This document shows positions 1 through 6,758 of a DNA stretch of 11,829 nt, piece by piece. The notes under the pieces were generated by a model. That model was given only the letters and a program-made list of their open reading frames with translations, had not been told where the DNA came from and searched no databases. This DNA comes from PS1 clade bacterium (GTDB lineage: Bacteria > Pseudomonadota > Alphaproteobacteria > RS24), in NCBI GenBank assembly GCA_016779015.1, contig JADHOK010000036.1:1-11829 (forward strand). The letters are read 5' to 3'. The position numbers and the translations under genes were made by a program. Every line of letters begins with the position of its first letter. The stretch's first letter is position 1.

Positions 1-728
1 TTGCCCAATTGCTGGCGCAGCACCCGGCGCGGCACTTCTTCCACCTTGCCGCTCTCCAATTGGCCCAGTTGAAACGGCCCAAAGCTCAAACGAATGAGAC
101 GGTTCACTTTCAACTCCAGCGCCTCCAGCACTTTTTTAATCTCGCGATTTTTGCCCTCGCGCAGCGCCATGGTCAGCCACACATTGCCGCCTTGCACGCG
201 CTCCAAAGACGCCTCGATGGAGCGATAGCGCACGCCGTCAATCTCGATACCTCTTTTCAGCCCTTGCAGCCGTGCCTCATCGGCCTTGCCAAAAGCACGC
301 ACCCGATAGCGCCGCAGCCAGCCCGTGCTAGGCAATTCTAAAAACCGCTTCATGCCGCCATCATTGGTGAGGAGCAAAAGCCCTTCCGTATTGATGTCGA
401 GCCGCCCTACCGTATTGACGCGCGGCAGGCTGGGCGGCAATTTTTGAAACACCGTTTCGCGTCCCTGCGGGTCGCGATTGGTGGTCACCAAACCGGCCGG
501 CTTGTGATACCGCCACAGGCGCGGCGGGTCGGGCTCGGCAAGCGGTTTGCCATCGACGGTGATATTATCTTTTTGCGTGACATTGAAAGCTGGCGTATCG
601 AGGCGGCGTCCGTTCACGGCCACGCGGCCATCTGCGATATATCGCTCGGCATCGCGCCGCGAACACACACCGGCGCGGGCCAACACTTTGGCAATACGGT
701 CGCCCTCAAAGGCGCTTTTCTTATCCAT
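1..728 (-). CDS. rluB: rRNA pseudouridine synthase, RluB/RsuA family (3' end beyond window)
   Basis: The reading frame opens with ATG at 728 and stays open for 242 codons to the left edge, so the C-terminus is missing. Residues about 10-60 form an S4 RNA-binding domain (RIAKVLARAGVCSRRDAE). The catalytic domain follows, with the family signature GRLDINTEGLLLLTNDG at 108-124; D111 is the expected nucleophile that attacks the uridine ribose. A second conserved block, EGKNREIKKVLEALE, lies at 191-205. Family members convert specific uridines of 23S (RluB, RluE, RluF) or 16S (RsuA) rRNA to pseudouridine; RluB is the best guess, but the target position cannot be read from sequence. No in-frame upstream ATG exists. 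A GGA eight bases before the start can serve as ribosome site. The gene is divergent from tadA with a 59-base gap, a neighbourhood I recall as common in alphaproteobacteria. Confidence 0.9.
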   Translation of the reverse strand, partial: MDKKSAFEGDRIAKVLARAGVCSRRDAERYIADGRVAVNGRRLDTPAFNVTQKDNITVDGKPLAEPDPPRLWRYHKPAGLVTTNRDPQGRETVFQKLPPSLPRVNTVGRLDINTEGLLLLTNDGGMKRFLELPSTGWLRRYRVRAFGKADEARLQGLKRGIEIDGVRYRSIEASLERVQGGNVWLTMALREGKNREIKKVLEALELKVNRLIRLSFGPFQLGQLESGKVEEVPRRVLRQQLG

Positions 729-774
729 GCTTTTTATCCATGCCGTGGTGTAGCATGCGCCGCGCCCGCCATGC

Positions 775-788
775 TAGTGTCGCGCGCA
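775..788 (+). promoter_or_regulatory. Candidate -10 element of tadA, leaderless geometry
   Basis: TAGTGT at 775-780 lies seven bases before the tadA ATG, which would place the transcription start at or next to the start codon. No convincing -35 hexamer is visible 16-18 bases upstream. The same arrangement occurs at 5842-5855. This is a pattern match only. Confidence 0.3.
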
Positions 789-1240
789 TGAGCGAGGATT
801 TCATGCAAATGGCGCTGGACGAAGCGCAAGCCGCAGCCAATGCCGGCGAAGTGCCGGTGGGTGCGGTGCTGGTCAGCCCCGACGGCCAAGTGCTGGCGCG
901 CGCGCGTAATATGATGCGCGCCGCAAACGACCCGACCGCGCATGCCGAGATCGCCGCCATTCGCGCCGCCTGCCAAAAACGGGGCAATGAACGCCTCACA
1001 GGTTGCAGCCTTTATGTGACGCTGGAACCATGCCCGATGTGCGCCGGTGCCATTGCCGAGGCACGCATCGCCAAACTTTTTTATGGCGCGGCCGATATAA
1101 AAGGCGGCGCGGTGGATAATGGCGTCGCTCTGTTTGACCAGAAAAGCTGCCACCACGCCCCCGAAGTCATTGGCGGCCTGCGCGAAAGCGACAGCGCCGC
1201 TCTGCTGAAAGACTTTTTTGCCCTGCGGCGAAATGGTTAG
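788..1240 (+). CDS. tadA: tRNA-specific adenosine deaminase TadA
   Basis: This 150-residue protein deaminates adenosine 34 of tRNA-Arg(ACG) to inosine, which allows wobble reading of CGN codons; the gene is usually essential in bacteria. The zinc and catalytic motifs of the cytidine/deoxycytidylate deaminase fold are all present: H52-A-E54 (zinc ligand and proton shuttle) and P81-C82-P-M-C85 (zinc ligands). EVPVGAVLV at 21-29 is also typical of TadA. Length matches the family. I chose ATG 788 (MSEDFMQMALDEA), because the in-frame ATG at 740 would add 16 unrelated residues and overlap the promoter-like sequence. There is no clear Shine-Dalgarno sequence; a TAGTGT hexamer ends seven bases before the ATG, so the mRNA may be leaderless. 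A small hairpin with a T-run at 1225-1258 probably ends the transcript. Confidence 0.96.
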   Translation: MSEDFMQMALDEAQAAANAGEVPVGAVLVSPDGQVLARARNMMRAANDPTAHAEIAAIRAACQKRGNERLTGCSLYVTLEPCPMCAGAIAEARIAKLFYGAADIKGGAVDNGVALFDQKSCHHAPEVIGGLRESDSAALLKDFFALRRNG

Positions 1241-1258
1241 CGCCTAGGCCGCTTTTTT
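1225..1258 (+). terminator. Candidate intrinsic terminator of tadA
   Basis: GCGGC (1225-1229) can pair with GCCGC (1248-1252); alternatively AGCG (1239-1242) pairs with CGCT (1250-1253) around a 7-base loop. Both end in a run of six T at 1253-1258. The stem is short and overlaps the tadA stop codon, so it is weaker than the other terminators in the window. Confidence 0.45.
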
Positions 1259-1260
1259 GC

Positions 1261-1289
1261 TTGGCACTGGCCGTGCCATTTCCTAGTCT
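1261..1289 (+). promoter_or_regulatory. Candidate sigma-70-type promoter of the acyl-CoA dehydrogenase gene
   Basis: TTGGCA (1261-1266) and TAGTCT (1284-1289) are separated by 17 bases, which fits a housekeeping promoter. The start would fall near 1296. It is followed by a good ribosome site, AGAGGGAGA at 1301-1309, six bases before ATG 1315. The promoter sits inside the N-terminal extension that would result from the in-frame TTG at 1261, which argues against that extension. Confidence 0.45.
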
Positions 1290-1314
1290 TTTGGCAATTG
1301 AGAGGGAGACCAAA

Positions 1315-2583
1315 ATGATTTTCGAACATAATGACCGCACCAAGGAATTGATTGCCCGCGTCGAAGCTTTTATGGACGCGCATATCTATCCGAATGAAGG
1401 CACCTATGCCGAGCAAATGGACGCGTTTCGTGCCGACGGCAATCCGTGGCAAGTGCCGCAAATTCTGGAAGAGCTGAAAGAAAAAGCCAAAACCGAAGGC
1501 CTGTGGAACCTATTCCTGCCCGAAAGCGATCGCGGTTTCGGTCTCTCCAATGTCGAATACGCACCGCTTTGCGAAATTATGGGCCGCGTCGGCTTCGCGT
1601 CGGAAGTGTTCAACTGCTCGGCGCCCGACACCGGCAATATGGAAGTGCTGGAACGCTACGGCAATGACCGCCATAAGGAAGAATATATGGTGCCGCTGCT
1701 GAACGGTGAAATCCGCTCGGCGTTTTTGATGACCGAACCGCTGGTCGCCTCATCAGACGCCACCAATATCGAGACCAAAATTGAGCGCGATGGCGATGAG
1801 TATGTCATTAACGGCCGCAAATGGTGGTCGTCAGGCGTCGGTGACCCGCGCTGCAAAATTGCCATTGTGATGGGTAAAACCAATCCCGACGCACCGCGTC
1901 ACCAGCAGCAAAGCCAAGTTCTGGTGCCGCTGGACGCGCCGGGCATTGAGGTTGTTCGTATGCTACCGGTCTTCGGTTATGACGACGCGCCGCACGGCCA
2001 TGCTGAGGTGCTGCTGAAAGATGTGCGTGTACCGGCTGAAAACCTGCTGCTCGGCGAAGGCCGCGGTTTTGAGATTGCGCAAGGCCGCCTTGGCCCGGGC
2101 CGCATTCACCACTGCATGCGCACCATTGGTGTCGCCGAACGCGCCTTGGAGAAAATGTGCGAGCGTCTGATGACGCGGACCGCTTTCGGTAAGCGCGTGG
2201 CTGACCAAAGCGTCTGGGAACAGCGCATCGCCGAAGCGCGCACCAATATCGAAATGAGCCGCCTTTTGACCATGAAAGCCGCTTACATGATGGATACGGT
2301 GGGCAATAAGGTTGCCAAAAGCGAGATTGCGCAAATTAAAGTTGCCGGTCCGCGCATCGCACTGCAAATCATCGATGACGCCATTCAGGCGCATGGTGGC
2401 GGCGGCGTGACCACTGATTTCGGTCTGGCCCGTATGTATTCAGGCATCCGCACTCTGCGTATCGCCGACGGCCCCGATGAAGTGCACAACCGCACCATCG
2501 CCCGTTTGGAGTTGAAAAAATACGCCGATCTGAGCCAAGCCGGTGACGCTGAATTGAAAACACTGGATGTGCCGCGCTCATAA
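1315..2583 (+). CDS. Acyl-CoA dehydrogenase, ACAD10/ACAD11-like clade
   Basis: The 422-residue flavoprotein has the acyl-CoA dehydrogenase layout: alpha-helical N-domain (about 1-135), beta-domain with the FAD/substrate motif MTEP (139-142), and C-terminal helical domain (about 245-400). Blocks such as ASSDATN (145-151), INGRKWWSSG (165-174), GEGRGFEIAQGRLGPGRIHH (247-266) and ADGPDEVH (384-391) match, from memory, the human ACAD11 dehydrogenase domain and bacterial FadE2-type proteins. D385 sits where medium-chain enzymes carry the catalytic glutamate. ACAD10/11 fuse this domain to an aminoglycoside-phosphotransferase-like kinase, and bacterial relatives take part in catabolism of 4-hydroxy acids such as levulinate-derived 4-hydroxyvalerate (the Lva pathway). 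Here the dehydrogenase stands alone and no kinase is in view, so the exact acyl substrate is open. The start is fixed by a strong ribosome site. A terminator follows at 2611-2650. Confidence 0.9.
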   Translation: MIFEHNDRTKELIARVEAFMDAHIYPNEGTYAEQMDAFRADGNPWQVPQILEELKEKAKTEGLWNLFLPESDRGFGLSNVEYAPLCEIMGRVGFASEVFNCSAPDTGNMEVLERYGNDRHKEEYMVPLLNGEIRSAFLMTEPLVASSDATNIETKIERDGDEYVINGRKWWSSGVGDPRCKIAIVMGKTNPDAPRHQQQSQVLVPLDAPGIEVVRMLPVFGYDDAPHGHAEVLLKDVRVPAENLLLGEGRGFEIAQGRLGPGRIHHCMRTIGVAERALEKMCERLMTRTAFGKRVADQSVWEQRIAEARTNIEMSRLLTMKAAYMMDTVGNKVAKSEIAQIKVAGPRIALQIIDDAIQAHGGGGVTTDFGLARMYSGIRTLRIADGPDEVHNRTIARLELKKYADLSQAGDAELKTLDVPRS

Positions 2584-2610
2584 AGAGACCGCATTAAGGC
2601 TGATATTAAA

Positions 2611-2650
2611 CCCCGCTCTGGCCCTATTTGGCTTCAGGGCGGGGTTTTTT
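2611..2650. terminator. Intrinsic terminator between convergent genes
   Basis: CCCCGCTCTGG (2611-2621) pairs with the segment at 2634-2644, ending GCGGGG, giving an 11-bp stem with two G-T pairs and a 12-base loop. Six T follow at 2645-2650, so it ends the acyl-CoA dehydrogenase transcript on the plus strand. Read from the minus strand the stem is followed by TTTAATAT, so it may also serve pgi-mutL. The mutL stop codon (2649-2651) lies in the T-tract. Confidence 0.85.
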
Positions 2651-4469
2651 ATCGGCGACCGAACAGGCGTTCAATATCGGCCAGCTTCAATTCGACATAG
2701 GTCGGGCGACCATGATTGCACTGGCCCGAATTAGGCGTCGCCTCCATATCGCGCAATAGCGCGTTCATCTCATCGGAATTGAGACGCCGTCCGGCGCGCA
2801 CCGATGTATGGCACGCCAGCGTGCCGGCAATCTCCTCAAGCTTCTCCTTGAGCGCTAGTCCGGCCCCCAGTTCGCGCATCTCTTCGGCCATATCGGCCAG
2901 CATGGTTTTGCAATCAGCACCGTAAAGCATGGCCGGCACTTCGCGCAGCATCACCGCTTTGCGTCCGGCTTGCGGCGGGCCGAAATCCTCGATTACAAAA
3001 CCCAACTCGGCCAGTTCGGCAGCGCGCGACAACAACAAAAGAGCGGCGTCTTCGTCCAGCTCGGCGACTTCCGGCACCAGCAGGATTTGTCGCTTAATAC
3101 CGCTCTCGGCAATCTGCTTTTTCATCCACTCATAAACCAGCCGTTCATGCGCCGCGTGCTGGTCAACAATCACAAAGCCGTCATGGGTCTGCGCCAGCAC
3201 ATAGGTTTCGTGCAGTTGCGCGCGCGCCAGCCCCAAAGGCAAACGCGCCAAAGAACCGGCATCTGCTGGTTCGGCCATGGCCGCCGCCGCTTGCGGCGTT
3301 GACAGCCATTGCGCCGCCGCCTCCGAAAGGCCCGGCGGGTTTGGCTCTAGCGGCGCTTGAAAATTCTGCGCCGCCGCAAAGTCACCCTGCCCTGTATGCG
3401 GGGCATTGCCGGGCCGAAACGCCGCCATGGTCTGCCCCGCCACTGTGGTCGAAGCGCGATGGCCGGCTTCGCCCAAAGCCGCGCGCAAGCCGCCGACAAT
3501 CATCGAGCGAATAAGACCGGCATCGCGGAAGCGCACCTCGGTCTTGGCCGGATGCACATTGACGTCCAGCTCAGCCGGCGGCAATTCGATGAACAAAGCC
3601 AGCGCCGGATGCCGATTGCCGGCGAGGAAATCTTGATAAGCACCGCGCACCGCGCCGTTCAAAAGCTTGTCGCGCACCGGTCGGCCATTGACCACCAAAT
3701 ATTGTTTTTGCGCGGTCGCATGATTGAAAGTCGGCAGCCCTGCGAAACCATACAGACGAACGCCATCGCGTTCGGCCATCACGGGCACCGCATTATCGGC
3801 GAAATCGCGCCCCAATATTGCGCCCAATCGTTTCAACTGGCCGTCATCACCGGCCTCGGGCGGATAGGCGAAAGTCTTGCGCCCATCGCTGGTCAGGGAA
3901 AAGCCGATACGCGGATGCGCCATGGCGAGGCGTTTGAGAATATCGCTCACCGCCGTCGTTTCGGCGCGGTCGGATTTCAGGAATTTCAGCCGCGCCGGTG
4001 TGGCAAAAAACAGATCGCGCACCTCCACCCGTGTCCCCACAGCCCCGGCCGCCGGCGCGATTGGCGTCACGCGACCGCCATTCACCGATACGCTATGCGC
4101 GCTGTCGGCATTGGCGGTGCGGCTGGTCAGGGTCAAATGCGCCACCGCGCCAATGCTTGGCAGCGCCTCGCCACGAAACCCGAGACTGGCGATTTGAAAC
4201 ATTCGATTGCCACCATCGCCCTCGGGCAATTTAGAGGTGGCGTGACGTTCAATGGCCAACGCCAGGGCCGCGTCATCCATGCCGTGGCCGTCATCCTCGA
4301 CCAATATCAGGCTCTTGCCGCCTTGGCCGAGACTGACATCGATTTGGCGCGCCCCCGCATCAATGGCGTTTTCAACCAGCTCTTTCACCGCGCTGGCCGG
4401 GCGCTCCACCACCTCACCGGCGGCGATGCGGTTGATTGTGGCTTCGGGCAGGCGACGAATTATGGCCAT
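2649..4469 (-). CDS. mutL: DNA mismatch repair protein MutL (endonuclease-type)
   Basis: MutL couples mismatch recognition by MutS to strand incision. The 606-residue protein shows the GHKL ATPase domain: KELVENAIDAGA (29-40; E30 the general base, N34 the magnesium ligand), DDGHGM (59-64) and GFRGEAL (97-103), followed by the transducer domain to about 330. A proline/alanine-rich linker spans about 335-410. The C-terminal dimerisation domain carries the metal-binding nuclease motif DQHA(X)2E(X)4E as D436-QHA, E442 and E447, together with ACHTSVRAG (552-560) and CNHGRP (584-589). This marks a nicking MutL, as found in bacteria lacking MutH, unlike E. coli. The ATG shares its A with the pgi stop codon (TGATG), implying co-transcription and translational coupling. 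Lengths and motifs agree with an intact gene. Confidence 0.97.
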   Translation of the reverse strand: MAIIRRLPEATINRIAAGEVVERPASAVKELVENAIDAGARQIDVSLGQGGKSLILVEDDGHGMDDAALALAIERHATSKLPEGDGGNRMFQIASLGFRGEALPSIGAVAHLTLTSRTANADSAHSVSVNGGRVTPIAPAAGAVGTRVEVRDLFFATPARLKFLKSDRAETTAVSDILKRLAMAHPRIGFSLTSDGRKTFAYPPEAGDDGQLKRLGAILGRDFADNAVPVMAERDGVRLYGFAGLPTFNHATAQKQYLVVNGRPVRDKLLNGAVRGAYQDFLAGNRHPALALFIELPPAELDVNVHPAKTEVRFRDAGLIRSMIVGGLRAALGEAGHRASTTVAGQTMAAFRPGNAPHTGQGDFAAAQNFQAPLEPNPPGLSEAAAQWLSTPQAAAAMAEPADAGSLARLPLGLARAQLHETYVLAQTHDGFVIVDQHAAHERLVYEWMKKQIAESGIKRQILLVPEVAELDEDAALLLLSRAAELAELGFVIEDFGPPQAGRKAVMLREVPAMLYGADCKTMLADMAEEMRELGAGLALKEKLEEIAGTLACHTSVRAGRRLNSDEMNALLRDMEATPNSGQCNHGRPTYVELKLADIERLFGRR

Positions 4470-5728
4470 CAGTCCGAGCCCATTTCAGAAAGATAATGTT
4501 TGGCGCGAATTTTACCGGCCTCGACAGCCGGTTGGTCAAACGCATCGACGCCAAGACCGTCAGCGGCGTAAATCGTCTCCAGCTGAAAATGCATCAGCAG
4601 CGCGCCAAGGGTGGCATCGTCAATCGCGTCGAGCGCCATATGGCGCAGCGGACGTCCCGCCTCGATGAGCGTATCGATAGTGCCGCGCGCCTCGGCATCG
4701 ACCAGATTGCCCATACTGTGTCCGGCCAGTGCCGCCACGGCGCTATCATCGGCAAAACTTTCAGGCACGCGGGTGCCGGTGCCGCGCGTCGGCTGCGTCA
4801 ACACGGTGTAAAACTTGTCATCAGGGCCGGCCATATAAAGCTGCATCTGGCTGTGCTGGTCTACCGGCCCCAGCGCATTCACCGGCACCGAGCCTTTGCC
4901 CTGCTTGCCGAGGCTCTCGGCCCAAAGCTGGCGATACCAAAAAGCCAAGCGCTCCAAACGGTCGGCATAGGCCATCATCACCGAAATATTGCGCCCCGCC
5001 GCCATGTGCGCCAACTGTGTCGCCGCGCCCAAAAGCGGCGCGAAAGCGTGCGCCGCACCTTCAAGCCCGGCGGCCACCGAAGCCGCACCGGCGCGTATTT
5101 TCGCTACATCCGCACCGGCCCAAATGGCGGGCAGCAGGCCGACATTGGTGAAGACGGAAAACCGCCCGCCAATATCATCCTCATGGTCAAGCAGCGCAAA
5201 ACCATGCGCCGCCGCCAGACGCCGCAGCGCATTATCACCGCGACCTGCAATACCGCCCATATGTTTTGCCGCATCGAGGCCTTGCGCTTGCAGCGCCAAT
5301 AGCGCGCCACCGGCTTGCATCATGGTCTCGGCCGTGCCGCCCGATTTCGACACCACCAGAAAACGGCTAGCCGTCAGCCCCCCCTCCAGCAAGCGGGCAT
5401 AGCTTTCAGCGTCCAGATTATCGACAAACACCAATTGCGGGCCGGTCATTTGTCCGGCCGGGGTCAGCGCGCCATGCACTTGCGCCAATACTTGCGCGCC
5501 AAGGCTGGAGCCACCCGTGCCGAGAATAAGAATGCGCTCAGCGCCGTCCCCAAGCGTCGCCGCCAAACTCTGCATCGGTGCTATGTCATCCGTCTTATCG
5601 CCCAACAGCATATGCGGCAGCGGCGCGTTTTGGTAACGCGTATGGGCTTTGCCCAACACCGCCAGCGCCGCGTCAAAATGCGGTTGCGCGGCGGCATCCA
5701 ACGCGTGGGTTAAATCCTGCTGAAGCAT
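4469..5728 (-). CDS. pgi: Glucose-6-phosphate isomerase, short form
   Basis: Pgi interconverts glucose 6-phosphate and fructose 6-phosphate in glycolysis, gluconeogenesis and the entry to the Entner-Doudoroff and pentose phosphate routes. The 419-residue protein has two SIS sugar-isomerase domains. Visible motifs are GTGGSSLG (70-77), the phosphate-binding SKSGGTAET (127-135), GGRFSVFTNVG (187-197), WAESLGKQGKG (269-279; E271 aligns with the catalytic glutamate), DQHSQ (290-294; H292) and FDQPAVEAGK (397-406; K406). It belongs to the compact form, well below the roughly 550 residues of the E. coli enzyme. I chose ATG 5728, which has AAGGA ten bases upstream; an in-frame TTG at 5749 would add seven residues and lies almost at the predicted transcription start. 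Its stop overlaps the mutL start by one base. Confidence 0.94.
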   Translation of the reverse strand: MLQQDLTHALDAAAQPHFDAALAVLGKAHTRYQNAPLPHMLLGDKTDDIAPMQSLAATLGDGAERILILGTGGSSLGAQVLAQVHGALTPAGQMTGPQLVFVDNLDAESYARLLEGGLTASRFLVVSKSGGTAETMMQAGGALLALQAQGLDAAKHMGGIAGRGDNALRRLAAAHGFALLDHEDDIGGRFSVFTNVGLLPAIWAGADVAKIRAGAASVAAGLEGAAHAFAPLLGAATQLAHMAAGRNISVMMAYADRLERLAFWYRQLWAESLGKQGKGSVPVNALGPVDQHSQMQLYMAGPDDKFYTVLTQPTRGTGTRVPESFADDSAVAALAGHSMGNLVDAEARGTIDTLIEAGRPLRHMALDAIDDATLGALLMHFQLETIYAADGLGVDAFDQPAVEAGKIRAKHYLSEMGSD

Positions 5729-5764
5729 ATGCCATCTGTCCTTAATCAAAGCCGACTCGACATT

Positions 5765-5773
5765 ATTCTAACA
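5765..5773 (-). promoter_or_regulatory. Candidate extended -10 promoter of pgi-mutL
   Basis: On the minus strand TGTTAGAAT fits an extended -10 (TGn followed by TAGAAT). No good -35 is seen, as is often the case with extended -10 promoters. The start would fall near 5758, leaving about 30 untranslated bases with the AAGGA ribosome site before ATG 5728. Confidence 0.35.
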
Positions 5774-5819
5774 GCCTGACCATCGAAAACCACCGCCGCG
5801 GACGCGCCAAGGCCAGACC

Positions 5820-5847
5820 TTGCACAATAATTTTTCACCGCTAGATT
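5820..5847 (+). promoter_or_regulatory. Candidate promoter of the parvulin-HupE/UreJ pair
   Basis: TTGCAC (5820-5825) and TAGATT (5842-5847) are 16 bases apart. The -10 ends seven bases before the ATG at 5855, so transcription would begin at or next to the start codon. A weak AGG at 5848-5850 is the only ribosome-site-like sequence. Leaderless translation is therefore possible. Confidence 0.4.
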
Positions 5848-5854
5848 AGGCGCG

Positions 5855-6745
5855 ATGAGTGAGGACGAGCTTTACGAAAAGGTGATGCGGCGCGGCCTGG
5901 CCGCTGCGGCGGTGCTGGGTTTGCTGATTGCGCTGGTGGCGGCGACACCGGCCGAGCGCGCGCGCCTCTCCGAAGCCGGCGCCATCGCCAAGGTCAATGA
6001 CCACCATATCGACCGCACCGAATACGCCGCCGCCTATCAGGCGCTGCTTTCCGACAAGACCAAAGCGCCAACAGCGGGCGATAAAAAACTGGTGCTCGAT
6101 CGATTGATTGAAGAGGAATTGCTGGTGCAGCGCGGCCTCGAGATAGGTCTGCTGGACGGCGACGCTGCGGTGCGCAAAGCCGTCGCCATGGCGGTCATCG
6201 AATTTGTGCTGGCGCAAGACGGCACGGACGCGCTGGGCGAACGGTCGCTGCGCACTTATTACGAAGAGAATAAACAGCGTTTTACCCCGGCCAGCCGTCT
6301 GCAAGTGGCGCAAATTTTTGTGCCTTATGGCGCGACGCCCGACGATGCGGCGGTGACCACGCGGCTCGACGAGGTGCGCACCGCGCTGCGCCGTGGCGAT
6401 GATTTTACCGCAACCGCGCAAGCGCTAGGTACTGAAATTTTGCCGCCCCTACCGCGCGTTATGCTGACGCCCAATAAGATGACCGATTATTTAGGCCCCA
6501 CGCTGACGGCGGCGGCGGCGAGGTTGCCGCAAGGCGCCATCTCCGATGCGCTGGCCGGCCCAACCGGTTGGCATTTTCTGAAAATCATCCGCAACCAGCC
6601 GGGCACACCGCCCGCTTTTGACGATATTCGCGCGCAAATCATCGACGCGCTGCGCCGCGATAATGACGACAGCGCCTTGCGCGATTATCTCGACTGGCTG
6701 CGCGGCCGCGCCGATATCGTGCTGGCACCCGACGCGCCGCAATAG
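5855..6745 (+). CDS. Membrane-anchored parvulin-like (PpiC/SurA-type) folding factor
   Basis: The 296-residue protein has a short cytoplasmic N-terminus, one hydrophobic segment at about 14-30 and then a predicted periplasmic part, so it is likely an inner-membrane-tethered protein. Residues about 42-130 resemble the helical chaperone segment of SurA/PrsA proteins (AIAKVNDHHIDRTEYAAAYQ at 43-62). Residues about 147-247 resemble a rotamase domain, ending in the characteristic ISDAL...GWHFLKI (229-244), where H240 matches the second parvulin histidine. The first active-site histidine (ASHIL in active parvulins) is replaced by VAQIF at 151-155, and the GGDLG motif is not recognisable, so isomerase activity is doubtful and a chaperone role more likely. 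It lies 13 bases ahead of the HupE/UreJ gene, suggesting one operon and a shared task, perhaps folding or assembling that membrane protein. Confidence 0.8.
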   Translation: MSEDELYEKVMRRGLAAAAVLGLLIALVAATPAERARLSEAGAIAKVNDHHIDRTEYAAAYQALLSDKTKAPTAGDKKLVLDRLIEEELLVQRGLEIGLLDGDAAVRKAVAMAVIEFVLAQDGTDALGERSLRTYYEENKQRFTPASRLQVAQIFVPYGATPDDAAVTTRLDEVRTALRRGDDFTATAQALGTEILPPLPRVMLTPNKMTDYLGPTLTAAAARLPQGAISDALAGPTGWHFLKIIRNQPGTPPAFDDIRAQIIDALRRDNDDSALRDYLDWLRGRADIVLAPDAPQ

Positions 6746-6758
6746 AATTGTCACCGAG

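Noticed and set aside
734..1156. Open frame of 140 codons on the minus strand opposite tadA
   Set aside because: It is the complement of the conserved tadA catalytic region and runs into the rluB start; no family features are seen.
1261..1314. TTG start at 1261 for the acyl-CoA dehydrogenase
   Set aside because: The added residues overlap a promoter-like sequence, and a much better ribosome site precedes ATG 1315.
3357..4496. Open frame of 379 codons on the plus strand opposite mutL
   Set aside because: It lies fully antisense to a mutL whose ATPase and nuclease motifs are all intact, and its translation is rich in His, Arg and Gln with no recognisable domain, as expected from a shadow frame in GC-rich DNA.
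4436..5302. Open frame of 288 codons on the plus strand opposite pgi
   Set aside because: It is antisense to a complete pgi, spans the mutL-pgi junction, and has the basic, low-information composition of a shadow frame.
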